Assembly (NCBI RefSeq): GCF_018446385.1 | Contig: NC_056003.1 | Coordinates: 23,433,198-23,497,197 of the forward strand | Direction: 5' to 3' | Length of the DNA: 64,000 bases | From: Zingiber officinale | Lineage: Eukaryota > Streptophyta > Magnoliopsida > Zingiberales > Zingiberaceae | Part shown: positions 23,980 to 35,448 of the stretch, piece by piece | Numbering within the stretch: position 1 is the first letter of the stretch | How the letters are laid out: each line of letters opens with the position of its first letter | The notes under the pieces: generated by a model | What the model saw: only the letters and a program-made list of their open reading frames with translations | The model's database searches: none | What the model was told of the DNA's origin: nothing | Program-made: the position numbers and the translations under genes

Positions 23980-25011
23980 TGTAGGACCGTTGGACCGGCT
24001 AGAAGGGTTGGTAAATAACCTGTCAATTAAAAACAGACAACCCTTCCTCGAACGATTAAGCTAACAGTTGTAAAATGAATTAAGCAGATAAATAAAAGCA
24101 TAAAAGAAAAGACGAGGCGCCAGATGTTTACTTGGTTACAACCGATGTGGTTGTTAATCCAAGGAAGATTAAGCTCAAAAACTCCTTCAGGCGGAGAAGC
24201 CTCTTACAGCGTTTAGGCACAGAAAACAGAAGCTTAACTACAACTAAAGCATACAAGTGTTTGGAAATAGAATGATTGTGATTTGTTGAAAGGCTTCTGG
24301 ACCAAGGCTATATTTATAGCCTTGGTCGGGGCACCTGGAAGGGTTCCAGGCGCCCTGGGGGGGGATAAAATTTATCCCCCAACGGTTGGATCGAGTCAAA
24401 GCTCGATCCTGTGAAAAAGTCACTTCCGGGCGCCCGGAAGGGTTCCGGGTGCCCCGGACAGCTCCGGGCGCCCCGGAGCCAAAAGTCAACCCAATTGACT
24501 TTTGGTCCGTGCTCTCTTCTCCGGTTCAGCTCGCCTCTGGTCCGGGTCTTTCTGCTCCGGCTCCGCTTGCTTGGGTGATCTCTGACATCCGGAATAAGGC
24601 TCACTCGAACCCATCTTCCGGTCTTCTCGAGCGTGCTTCTCTCCGGCTTCTCGTCCCTCGGAATTGTCGCGTGTCCCTTCTCGTCCACCAACGTACTCAT
24701 CCGCAGACTTCGTCCCTCGGTCGCACCCCGTGCCGACCTTCGCGCTAGCTGCGTCTCTTGCTCCCCGAGCAACCTTCCGCTCCGGCTTTCGTACCTCGGA
24801 ACCACCGCACGCACTTCCTTCTCGTCCGCTGGTGTACTCTTCCGCAGCACCTCGTCCCTCGGACGCACAGCGTGCCGTCCTTCTCGCTAGCTGCGTCTTC
24901 CGCTCGAGTACCTGTGTTCCTAAGCTCTTGCACACTTAGACACAAGGTTAAATACACATAGGGCCTAACTTAACTTGTTGATCACACCAAAACAACCTTG
25001 GGGTTCCAAGA
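23980..25011 (-). repeat. LTR B, shared middle LTR
   Basis: 1,032 bp, uninterrupted, the best reference copy of this LTR. It serves as the 5' LTR of the left unit and the 3' LTR of the right unit. The GC-rich palindromic repeat at about 24421-24480 has three units, differing from the three in LTR A and the four in LTR C. Confidence 0.88.
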
Positions 25012-25982
25012 ATCTCCCCCTTTTTGGTGTGATCAACCCAAGTTAAGCTAGGGAAAAAAAAATAGACATAAAACATAAACTAACTTATATTGCAATTAAG
25101 TGCAATAAGATAGAAAAAATTAAATTCCAATTGAAAATTTTAATTTTCAATTTTCTCTACCTCCCCCTAGACTTATACTTCTTTTTCTCCCCCTTTGATC
25201 ACAATAAAAATGGGGTTTAAAATTCTAAGGGTTTAAAAACATAGAAAATTTTGAAAAGTTATCTGTTAAAATATTTCTAAGTCAACAATAGCTTTTTGAA
25301 AAGTTTCTAAGTTAAAAAAAACTTTCTAAGCCCAAAAGACTTTTATGCAAGAAAATTTAAACATTTTTTTAAAAAAAATTCTATGCATTTATTTATTTAT
25401 TTATTTATTTAGTTCTTAATTCTATTTATCAGAAAGTTTTAAATTTCCATTTTAGCTTATCATAATTTCTTAAATCAATCTTTTTTAGATTTAATGCCAC
25501 AAAGATTATACATGCAGAAATTTGTATCATGTTAATTTCTATTTGAATTTCAATTTCACAGCAGATGACATAGATTTTAACTTGATAGAATTTTTCGACA
25601 ATATAAACAATTCTTTCGGCAATGTGCAAAATTCGTTTGAAGGACTATTTTGTAATTTGTAAGAATTTTTTAACAATAAGAGTTTGCAGGAATCTATTAA
25701 TAATAGATTTCTTAATCTGAAAATTTTGTTTGATGAATCAATTTCTAATTCACAAAACTTTTTCAGTAAAGTAATTTGTAATTCGAAATTTTTAGATCCG
25801 GGAAAAGTTTTCGATAATATTTCTAAGTTGCATAATTCTTTCGTAAAATTATTTTGTAATTTGCAACAATTATTCGATCGAAGATTTTCTAATCCGAAAA
25901 GTTCTTTCGATAATTCAAATTTTGGTTCGCAAAAATCTTCAGGTAATTTGATTAATTGAATCAGTTGTTTAGAGGGTAGAGG

Positions 25983-26480
25983 TCATACCTTACTTACCTC
26001 GTCGGTCGTTGGTTCTCCCCTTGTTGAATTAATTTCTTCCAAAGATTCTCTCCCTTTATCGATCTCGGGATGTACTTCGGCTGTTGGGGCTGTCTTGGTA
26101 ATTTCTTCCGTCTCGGATTCTTCTGATGACGACTCGATGTCTATTGAGGAGACGACTTCAACCGGTTCTTCATAGAGCATTAAGAACTTTTCCCAAAGTT
26201 CTTTCGCGCTTTTGTACTTTCCGACTCTGTCGAAATCTTTAGTTGGTATTGCGCTTAGAATGTGAAACTCTGCCCGAGCATTTGCCATGGACTCTTCACG
26301 TTGCTTCTCATTCCAGAGGCGTATGCCGATTTTCTCTCCGTTCGTGTCTTTCGGTGCTTCATAACCTGTTTTCATTATTAGAGAAATACCAATATCAGAG
26401 TTAAGGAATACCTTCATTTGTTGCTTCCATGAAGAAAGCTCCCCCTCGAATGCTGGTGGGTAGTCGCTAGCTCCGACCAT
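25983..26480 (-). pseudogene. Gag-like remnant of SIRE-like unit 2
   Basis: 165-codon frame starting at the same MVGASDYPP as unit 1 and nearly identical to it over its length. A single change turns the Trp codon that follows SKV in unit 1 into TGA (minus strand, 25983-25985). Low-complexity sequence matching unit 1 continues beyond the stop to about 25640. The near-identity of the two units argues for a recent tandem duplication. Confidence 0.75.
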
Positions 26481-26571
26481 TGTTGCTTCAGACGGCGGTT
26501 AGTCCTTCTGAGGCGTCTCGGCTCTGATACCACTTGTAGGACCGTTGGGCCGGCTAGAAGGGTTGGTAAAT

Positions 26572-28124
26572 TGTTGGTGCAATATTCCTCAGGTCAAGGT
26601 TGACCTGGTTGACCAAGCTTGAGTCTTGGTTTGGATTTCGATGTTTGACAATGCAAGGTTGATTGAAGAAGAGTCAAGTAGGTCAAGGATGACCGGATAC
26701 TTGACTGGGAAGTCCTAACTGGGATGTTAGGCAGGAGGAAAATCCTGGTGAGTGAAGCCAGGTGAAAGACCTAGTGAGTGAAGCTAGGCAATTGGGAAGT
26801 CCTAGTGAGTGAAGCTAGGCAGGAGAAAAATCCTGGTGAGTGAAGCCAGGTAAAAGACCTAGTGAGTAAAGCTAGGCAATTGGGAAAGTCCTGGTGAGTG
26901 AAGTCAGGCAAGAGAAATCCAGATGGGTCAAAGTTGACCAGACATCTGGTGAGAGTCCAAGTAGGTCAAAGGGATTGACTGGATACTTGGCACGAGGAAG
27001 AAAAGTCCAAGTAGGTCTTAGGGAGTGACCGGATACTTGGCAAGAAGAGAAAAGTCCAAGTGGGTCAAAGGGATTGACCAGACACTTGGTGAGAGAGTCC
27101 TAGCTGGTCAAGGGTGACCGGATGCTAGGTCTTATGTACCAACAAGTCATGGTTGACTAGATGTTGGTTTAGGGGGCTTTGGGCTTGGTTTTGGGAAAAA
27201 ACCAAGATCTGGATTGATCAGCCGATTGATCCAGCAGGATTGGATTGATCCGTGGATTGATCCAGCAGGTTTAGATTGATCCGTGGATTGATCCAGCAGG
27301 TTTGGATTGATCCGTGGATCGATCCAGCAGATCTGGATCGATCAGTGGATCGATCCAGAAGATTTGGATCGATCCACCGATCGATCCGGTGAGTCCCCGC
27401 GAACAGAACCCCTCTGGATCGATCGGTGGATCGATCCAGAGGTCCCAATCGATCAGTGGATCGATTGGGACGCTGCTGCTTCGCGCGATAAGCGCTGGAT
27501 CGATCCGTGGATCGATCCAGAAGTTTTTCCAGAGCACAGAGGCGCTCTGGATCGATCCGTGGATCGATCCAAAGCCTCCCCGATCGATTGGGAGCATTCC
27601 AATCGATCGGGATTTGACCGTTAGCGTCGATTTAAGCCGCATGCGTTCATTTCCTTCGGTAGAACTTCACCGATTCATTCTAGATTCATCACAGCTCCTC
27701 CCCAGCACTCTCTAAGCTCCTCACCGCCAGTTCTTGAAGGTTCTTGGAGGTTCATCCAAGTCAAGAGGCGAGTTGCAACAAGAAGAAGAAGAAGCTAGGG
27801 TTTTTACTGCATCTCTTGTAAGCTTTTGCTTATTCTTTACTACTCTTTCTTCTACTTGTATTGAGAGTCTTGTTGGGCTTCTCCGCCTTCGGTAGTTACC
27901 GAAAAGGAGTATTTATTAGTGGAGGTGTGTGTGTGTGCGTGGATCCTTGGACTAGTCACCTCTTGTGAGGTGGATACCAAGTAAAATCCTATTGTTAGCA
28001 TTGTTGTAGTTTGTTTCTTTGTATTCCGCTGCGCATCACTTTGAAGAAACAAGCAACTAAGCACGACGAGCACACGTGAAGCTATTCACCCCCCCCCCCC
28101 TCTAGCTACTTTTCGGTCCTAACA
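26572..28124 (+). mobile_element. Solo LTR (TGTTGGTGCAAT family), 1.55 kb
   Basis: It starts TGTTGGTGCAATATTCC and ends with a C11 tract, then TCTAGCTACTTTTCGGTCCTAACA-type sequence, ends typical of SIRE-like LTRs. Both flanks read GGTAAAT (26565-26571 and 28125-28131), while the uninterrupted site in LTR A has it once. It has phrase repeats GAAGCTAGGCA/AGTCCTAGTGAGT (26730-27150) and a GATCGATCC minisatellite at 27200-27610. No coding region. Confidence 0.85.
27200..27610. repeat. Palindromic GGATCGATCC minisatellite
   Basis: About ten copies of hyphenated palindromes of the form GGATCGATCCGTGGATCGATCC, diverging to GGATTGATCC at the left end. Each unit is self-complementary and could form hairpins or cruciforms. 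Long frames across it in all directions are artefacts of the repeat. Confidence 0.88.
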
Positions 28125-29149
28125 GGTAAATAACCTGTCAATTAAAAACAGACAACCCTTCCTCGAACGATTAAGCTAACACTTGTAAAATGAATTAAGC
28201 AGATAAATAAAAGCATAAAAGAAAAGACGAGGCGCCAGATGTTTACTTGGTTATAACCGATGTGGTTGTTAATCCAAGGAAGATTAAGCTCAAAAACTCC
28301 TTCAGGCGGAGAAGTCTCTTACAGTGTTTAGGCACTGAAAACAGAAGCTTAACTACAACTAAAGCATACAAGTGTTTGGAAATAGAATGATCGTGATTTG
28401 TTGAAAGGCTTCTGGACCAAGGCTATATTTATAGCCTTGGTCGGGGCACCTGGAAGGGTTCCAGGCGCCCTGGGGGGGATAAAATTTATCCCCCAACGGT
28501 TGGATCGAGTCAAAGCTCGATCCTATGAAAAAGTCACTTCCGGGCGCCCGGAAGGGTTCCGGGTGCCCCGGACAGCTCCGGGCGCCCCGGACAGTTCCGG
28601 GCGCCCCAGAGCCAAAAGTCAACCCAATTGACTTTTGGTCCGTGCTCTCTTCTCCGGTTCAGCTCGCCTCTGGTCCGGGTCTTTCTGCTCCGGCTCCGCT
28701 TGCTTGGGTGATCTCTGACATCCGGAATAGGGCTCACCCGAACCCATCTTCCGGTCTTCTCGAGCGTGCTTCCCTCCGGCTTCTCGTCCCTCGGAATTGC
28801 CGCGTGTCCCTTCTCGTCCACCAGCGTACTCATCCGCAGACTTCGTCCCTCGGTCGCACCCCGTGCCGACCTTCGCGCTAGCTGCGTCTCTTGCTCCCCG
28901 AGCAATCTTCCGCTCCGGCTTTCGTACCTCGGAACCACCGCGCGCACTTCGTTCTCGTCCGCCGGTGTACTCTTCCGCAGCACCTCGTCCCTCGGACGCA
29001 CAGCGTGCCGTCCTTCTCGCTAGCTGCGTCTTCCGCTCGAGTACCTGTGTTCCTAAGCTCATGCACACTTAGACACAAGGTTAAATACACACAGGACCTA
29101 ACTTAACTTGTTGATCACACCAAAATAACCTTGGGGTTCCAACAAGTGC

Positions 29150-31335
29150 TGCTACGTCAAAATAGTCAAGACGGAAACAAAGTCAGCTCGGAAGATGCCC
29201 CGGCTAGAGTTAAGAGCCATAACCGAGAAGCCTCCTTTAGTTTACGAAGAAAAGGAGGAAGCACAGATACATCCGGGCCGAGCAGAAGCGACGACCTTTA
29301 TAGCGTCTGACCTGGAAGCCGAGCAGAAGGCCGAGCTGATTAGATGCCTTTGGCAGAATCATGATGTTTTTGCATGGTCAACGCATGAGCTGCCCGACAT
29401 TTCCCCGAGCGTCGCGCAGCATCAGCTCCACGTCAGACCGGACGCTCGGCCAGTGAAGCAGAGGAAGAGAGACTTTAGTGCTAAGTAGAATCTGATTATC
29501 CGGGCGGAGATTGAGAAGCTACTGGAGGTCAGCCACATACGCGAGGTTTAGTTCCCGAGCTGGCTCGCTAATGTTGTGCTGGTCTCCAAGCCGGGCAATA
29601 AATGGAGGGTTTGCATCGACTTCCGAGATCTTAACAAGGCGTGCCCAAAGGACTTCTATCCTTTGCCCAGGATAGATCAGATGGTAGACTCCACGGTCGG
29701 ATGCGAGCTGATATGCATGCTGGACGTATATCAAAGGTACTATCAAGTGTCGCTCGCTCGTGAAGACCAAGAGAAAGTCAGCTTCATCACTACCGACGGT
29801 ACATACTGCTACAATGTAATGTCGTTCGGCCTAAAGAATGCAGGAGCCACCTACTAGAGGCTGATGAACAAAGTATTCTGGTGGTAGATCGGCCGCAACA
29901 TGGAGGTATATGTCGACGACATACTAATTAAATCCCCCGAGCTGCCGATCTCTGTGCAAATATCAAGGAGACCTGCCAGACCCTCCGGGCGTACGGAATC
30001 AAGTTAAATTCTCAAAAGTATCTGTTCGACACGAAAAGTGGGCGCTTCCTGGGATATATCGTCACCGAGCGGGGCATTGAGGCAAACCCCACCAAGGTAA
30101 AGGCAATTCAAGATATGCCACCACCAAGAAACATGAAGGCAGCTCAACGCCTCACCGACCTGATAACAACATTATCACGGTTCATCTCCAAGTCGTCCGA
30201 CCGGAGCCTTCCTTTCTTCAAGATTCTGCGCCGAGCCACCAAGTTTCAGTGGGACGAGGAGTGTGACCAGACCTTCGAGGAACTCAAGGCGTATATGAAC
30301 TCGCTGCCCGTACTAGCTAAGCCTACTGCCGGTGAACCACTCCGGATCTATCTGTCTTCGACCGAGCACGTTGTTAGCTCGGCGCTGGTTCGGCCGAACG
30401 ACGAAGAACAACCAATGTACTTCTTGAGTCATATATTAAAGGATGCTGAATCTCGCTACACCGTTCTTGAGAAGCTTGCATTTGCATTGATACTCACTGC
30501 TCGGAGGCTCCGTCCTTATTTCCTCGCTCACATTATCATTGTGATGACCAACAATCCTCTGGGAAGAATCCTGTTTAGCCCAGAGGCGTTCGGTCAGTTG
30601 ATCAAATGGACAACGGAGCTCAACGAGTTCGATATCCAATATCAACCCCGAACGGCCATCAAGGCGCAGTCCTTGGCGGATTTTGTCACGGAGGTACAAA
30701 ACTCTAAACCTGACTCGATCTGGAAAGTATATGTGGATGGGTCGTCCACCCGGCAGGGCAGTGGGATCAACATACTGCTTATCTCCCTGCAAGAAGAGCG
30801 GGTGCAGTTGTCCGTTCGGCTAGAATACCGGGCAACTAACAACGAAGTTGAGTACGAGACGCTTATAGCCGGACTACAACCCACTCTGCATGTCGGCGCC
30901 GGCAAGGTGCTTTTCCACTCTGACTCTCAATTAGTCGCTCAACAGTTGTTTGGAGCATTCGAGATCAGTAACATGCGGCTCAAGTTGTACGCCGAAGCCT
31001 TCGAAAAGCTGAAGGCAAACTTTCAGGAGGTGATCATCCAGAAGATCCCCCGAGCAGAAAACCAAGCGACGGATGATCTGGCCAAATTAGCAAGCTCACT
31101 CTCGCCAGTCATCATTGCGCAGCCGATTGAGCAAGTATCTTTGGTGGCGCACGTCGATAGGATGAAGGGCCTCACTTTCCCTAGTGACTGGAGAACAACC
31201 ATAGTCGAGTTTCTACGATCGGGAGCTACGTCGTTCGATCGGGAGGAAGCTCGCTTATTTAGAAGAAGAGCTAGTTGTTTCACCCTAGTCGTGGGACCAG
31301 CTCTACAAGAAAGCCTTCTCCAGACCATTGCTTAA
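29150..31335 (+). pseudogene. Tat reverse transcriptase and RNase H modules
   Basis: It resumes the reading frame after the SIRE-like insert. RT blocks are KWRVCIDFRDLNKACPKD (about 29600), GCELICMLDVYQRYYQV (29700) and the catalytic YVDDILI (about 29910). RNase H follows, with a connection-like segment (30115-30700). An additional RNase H-like domain begins VYVDGSSTRQGSG (about 30727) with ATNNEVEYETLIAGL (about 30835), a Tat hallmark. Stops TAG at 29486, 29549, 29855 and 29885 break the RT. The 406-codon RNase H region (30115-31335) is fully open. Confidence 0.88.
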
Positions 31336-31339
31336 ATGT

Positions 31340-32416
31340 GTCGGATCGGGGGATGCCGACTATATACTGTAAGAAGTACATCAAGGCTCCTGTGGAGGGC
31401 ATTCGGGCGGTCGGTCGCTAGCAAGGAAGATTCTATTGGCCGGGTACTTCTGGCCGACTCTATAGGAGGATGCTGCTCGGACAGTAGCTAACTGTCTGTC
31501 CTGCCAACAGTACCACCACCTCTCCCACCGGCTGACCGAAGAGATGAAGGCTTCCACTGTGTCATGCCCGTTCGACCAATGGGGCATGGATATCGTGGGA
31601 CCCTTCCCCATGGCGACCAGGCAGCGAAAGTTTTTGCTCGTCGCAGTGGACTACTTCTCCAAGTGGGTTGAAGTCGAGCCGTTGGCGAGAATAACCGGGC
31701 AGATGATCCAAAAATTCATTTGCAACATATCATCTGTCAGTTCGGCATTCCGCACCGACTCGTCTCAAACAATGGTAGACAGTTCACCAGACGGAAACTC
31801 AAAGAGTGGTGCGAGGAGTATGACATCCAGCACACCTTCACCTCCGTAGCATACCCCTCAGAGCAACGGACAGGCTGAAGTCACCAATCGGGAGATCCTG
31901 CGGATTTTGCGAGTTCGGCTCGACCACAGCGAAGGGAGCTAGGTGGACAAGCTCTCCGACATGTTATGGGCAATCCGCACGACCCCTAAGGAAGCCATGG
32001 GGGTAACCCCGTTTCACCTGGTGTACGGCGGTGAAGCGGTCGTCCAGGTCGAGGTTGGAGTCGAGTCCAATCGAATACAACACTACATCGAAGACAACGC
32101 CGAGTGAAGGCTTCTGGACCTGGACTTTGTGGATGAGACGCGCGACAAAGCAGCCGTTCGGCTGATGGCTTATAGGCAGAGGATGAGATAGAACTACAAT
32201 CGACGGGTGATCCCGAGGTCGTTCCAGGTTGGCGACCTTGTGTGGAAGAAGGTGAAGTCGGTCGACAACGTCACTAAACTAGAAGCTCCGTGGGCCGGAC
32301 CATTCAAAGTCGTGGAGAAGCTCCATTCAGGCGTCTACTATCTAGAGGATGAAGATGGGCGGCAATTAGAACGTCCTTGGAGCGTGAACCATCTCCAGCC
32401 GTATCGAGCTGGATGA
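31340..32416 (+). pseudogene. Tat integrase, frameshifted
   Basis: The core starts at FDQWGMDIVGPFPMA (about 31570) with the first catalytic Asp. After a frameshift near 31730 it continues with the second Asp region (LVSNNGRQF, where Asp is replaced by Asn) and a decayed NGQAE-like block at about 31865. The C-terminal segment (32207-32416) is open: FQVGDLVWKK, then PWAGPFKV and a final SVNHLQPY. The chromodomain of other gypsy lineages is absent, as expected for Tat. Several stops and shifts between 31860 and 32200 inactivate it. Confidence 0.82.
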
Positions 32417-32495
32417 AAGGTGCGCCAATATAATTGAGGTGTACTCTCCATTTTTCCTGTTTCCTTTGAGTGCAGGATTGGAATGAAAAATGAAA

Positions 32496-33015
32496 GGTTA
32501 TCAAAATTTTCGTCGAGCGGCGACGTTAAACCCAAGTCTCCACCGACGGTCGAGTGACAACCTTAAACCCCGGTCTTCACCAAATCGTCGAGCGGCGACG
32601 TTAAACTCAGGTCTCCATCGACGGTTGAGTGGCGACCTTAAACCCCGGTCTTCACCAAATCGTCGAGCGGAGACGTTAAACCCAGATCTCCACCGATAGT
32701 CGAGTGACGACCTTAAACCTCAGTCTTCACCAAATCGTCGAGTGGCGACGTTAAACCCAGGTCTCCACCGATGATCGAGCGGCGACCTTAAACCCCAGTC
32801 TTAACCAAATCGTCGAGCGGCGACTTTAAACCCCGGTCTTCACCAAATCGTCGAGCAGTGACGTTAAACCCCAGAGTCGAGCGACGACTATAAACCCAGG
32901 GTCGAGCGGCGACCTTAAACTCTCGCCTTAGAAGACCGTCGAGCGGCGACGTTAAATCCCAGAGTCGAGCGGTGACTATAAACCCCCGGGTCGAGCGGTG
33001 ACCTTAAACCTAGGA
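32496..33015. repeat. Tat 3' tandem repeat (37/75-bp units)
   Basis: About 13 half-units of the form GTCGAGCGGCGACGTTAAAC followed by CCAGGTCTCCACC or CCCGGTCTTCACC. They alternate to give a higher unit of about 75 bp and shrink toward the right end. The tract lies between the end of pol and the antisense ORF. The same repeat recurs, in the same orientation relative to the element's own sense strand, at 39640-39770. Confidence 0.9.
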
Positions 33016-33212
33016 GGTATGATTCTAGCGAATTTATCAATAATGAAAGTATGGTCGTAGTAGTCGTTCGAAATTATACAGCTAGATACTAGCAAAAAGA
33101 CAACATATGAAGAAAAATCACAAAAAGACTTCATTGATAATAAGTCAAACACTGCCGAGCGACAGGAATACATTCAAGGCTTCCAAAAAAATACTATCTA
33201 CAAACCCCTCGC

Positions 33213-35448
33213 TCACTCGATATAGTCAAAGGCTTCATCAGGAATAGAGTCGAGGAGCTGGACGTGGTTAACATCACTGTCGGACAGGGCTTCAGAGATG
33301 TGGTCGTTCGCCTTCAGTTGGCTGAGCGTCGCGTTGATGGCCAGCTCAAACGATCGGACAATCCGATTGGTCGCCTTTTTAAGGAATTGGTCTGAACGGA
33401 GATATTGTTGCTTTAGGACCGCAAAGCGGCCCGGTTTAGCCTCCTGGTAGGCTACCAGTGCAGCACGGGAGGCCTCCAGATCCTCTTCGAGGCGCTTCAC
33501 CTGATCCTGAAGCTCAGCCTCCTTAGCCGAGCATCTCTCCCGCTCGGCAACCAGGGAGTTATCCGTATTCTTGAGCTTCTCGGCCAACTGACGAGTCTCC
33601 TGGTTCTTCAGCTCCAGGTCGGCGATGGCCCGCTGTTTCCTTTTGGAAGCCAGCTTGAGCTTCCGGTCATAAGTCTTCAGTTGCGCCTTGATCTGGCCCA
33701 ACTTGCTGGCCTGGTCAGTCGACTTCTGCTGTTCCGCCGTGAGAAGTTGTCGGGCCTTTTCCAGGTCGGCCTGCACCTTCAGTGGCCCCTGGGAGGAAGA
33801 GGAAGCACCTCCAGAGATCTTGAGCCTCTTCAGCTCGTCCTCCACTTGAGCTAACCGCTGCCGCATGACAATATTCTCCACCCAGAACTGCAAGCAAGCA
33901 TTAGTGCCGATCGGAGGTAACTCATGAATCGATAGTTGAGAATACTAACCCCGGTGGACATTTCCAGATGACTATCGATGAGCGCACTAGGGGGTTTCAC
34001 CGCCGCTCGTGCCCTTGCTTCCTCCCAGATATGAGCGAGCTGACCACGAATATAGACCTGATGCTGGGGAGAGCTGGGTTGGTAGCCCGTCGCAAGAAGG
34101 TCCTCTGTCGGCAGGCGAAGCGTGGCATTGATGGATCGTCGCTCGCTTGGCACCGATTGAGAAGAGGCTGTTGGGCCGGAAGTTTGGGCAGGAGGGACTG
34201 GAAGAATAGCGGACCGTGTTATCCTCCGCTTAGCCGGAGGCAAGGAAGTGATCGGCTGAACGACGAGCGGCTCTGGTAGCTCAGCCAAAGACGAAGTTCG
34301 ATTGGAGGAAGTAGCCTCTACTGTTTCGGGGGTGGCTGGAGTTGGGGTGCCTCCTCCCGCGGAAGCTTGTACGGCCGAAGTGGCGGAACGAGAGGGTGCG
34401 TCCGTTCGACGTCTCTTTCGAGTCAGCGGTACCTCATTGCTTGAAGACCCCGAGCCCTCAGTATGGACGGCGGGCGACACTTCTCGGACTGGGCACGGGT
34501 CAGCCGCCCCTCCTACGCTGGGCGTCCGTTCGGTGGTCCGCTCGCCCACAGTTGGAGTCTCCCCACCTTTGCCCTCCTGTGAGCCGACGGGGGTTAAACC
34601 GAGTCGTTCCATCTCCTTGCCTGCAGATGCTTCAATCTCAGCTTGCCTGACATTTATTATGTCAGCTGCCTGAGCGCGCATCATGATGTCAGCTGCAAAA
34701 GAAGAAAAGAATCAGTTAGACTCAAGGGAAGAAGGTTGAGAAATTGCATACCTAGGCTGCTCGGGAGCTTCGTTCGGATCAGACTCAGCTTGAACACGTA
34801 CATCACACCCTCCGACAACAACTTATGGATGTCGAACTTCAGGCTGACCAGCGTGTTAGCAGCATGGAGGTAGTCCGACCGGGTCTTGTACTTCTTCAAA
34901 TCGGGTTGAGAAGGAAGCCCGACCTGCCATTTGGTACGGTAGCTTGGCCGCTCGGGGAGTCTCAAAAAGAAGAAGTACTCCTTCCAGTGTTTGTTGGAAG
35001 TGGACATTTTGTCAAAAAAGACCAGACCGATCCGGGATTAGAAAAGGTAAGTGCCCAGCTCGGACTGTTTGGGATAATAGAAGTAGTGGAAGACCTGGAG
35101 GGTCAGTGGAATGTTGTGTACTCGGAACAACACTACCACGTTACACAGCAGGCAGAAGGAGTTAGGAATGAGCTGGGCGAGCGGGACACGGAAGTAATTG
35201 CAAACCTTGGTTATAAAAGGGTGGACGGAAAACTGAAGATGGGCCACGAATTGGTTTCGGAAGAAACAAATTGTGTCGATCGGCGAATCATTGGGTCGGT
35301 CGGATGGGGAGGCTAGAATTATTTCATGGTCAGAAGGGATGTCAAAGGTGTTTATCAGGCTCGCGGCGTCGCCCACATCGAACCAAGTCTCCATGGTATT
35401 ATACCAGAGACCGGGAGCTGGGTCGGAAGGCTGAGAAGAACTTGCCAT
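33213..35448 (-). CDS. Spliced antisense ORF of the Tat element
   Basis: Minus-strand ORF of 704 codons from three exons: 35448-34752, 34692-33950 and 33887-33213. Introns of 59 and 62 bp have GT-AG ends, and both joins keep frame. It starts MASSSQPSDPAPGLWYNT. The N-terminal third is the globular, plant-transposon-like domain seen in antisense ORFs of some Tat elements. The middle is Ser/Pro/Thr-rich with a basic TRKRRR cluster that could be a nuclear signal. The last 220 residues are a long coiled coil (QVKRLEEDLEASRAAL). One TAA stop interrupts exon 1 at codon 137 (35038-35040); otherwise it is open. Extra antisense ORFs are known from the Tat/Ogre group, but their function is unknown. Confidence 0.82.

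Larger units (their letters stand above)
18847..29144 (-). mobile_element. SIRE-like Ty1/copia array: LTR-int-LTR-int-LTR
   Basis: One insertion by its single AGTGC target duplication, yet it holds three LTRs (A 18847-22457, B 23980-25011, C 26535-29144) and two internal regions of about 1.52 kb (22458-23979 and 25012-26534). On the minus strand each internal region starts with TGGTATCAGAGCC, the initiator-Met primer site, then a short gag. It ends with the purine tracts AAAGGGGGAGAAAAAG and AAAAAGGGGGAGAT that mark SIRE-type 3' ends. No protease, integrase, RT or RNase H is present in either unit, so the units are non-autonomous gag-only elements. The layout fits unequal recombination between LTRs of one parent. 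Confidence 0.88.
26535..29144 (-). repeat. LTR C of the SIRE-like array
   Basis: About 1.05 kb after removing the nested solo LTR and one copy of its 7-bp flank. It keeps the canonical minus-strand start TGTTGG at 29144 and end CCTACA at 26535, so it is the true 5' LTR. Its GC-rich repeat (28534-28612) has four units. Confidence 0.87.

Noticed and set aside
27218..27715. Asp/Arg/Ser/Ile repeat frames on both strands
   Set aside because: Direct translations of the GGATCGATCC minisatellite; open in all frames because the unit has no stop.
33968..34673. Plus-strand frames over the antisense ORF
   Set aside because: The minus strand has a three-exon chain with correct splice sites and a coiled coil; the plus frames are broken and featureless.
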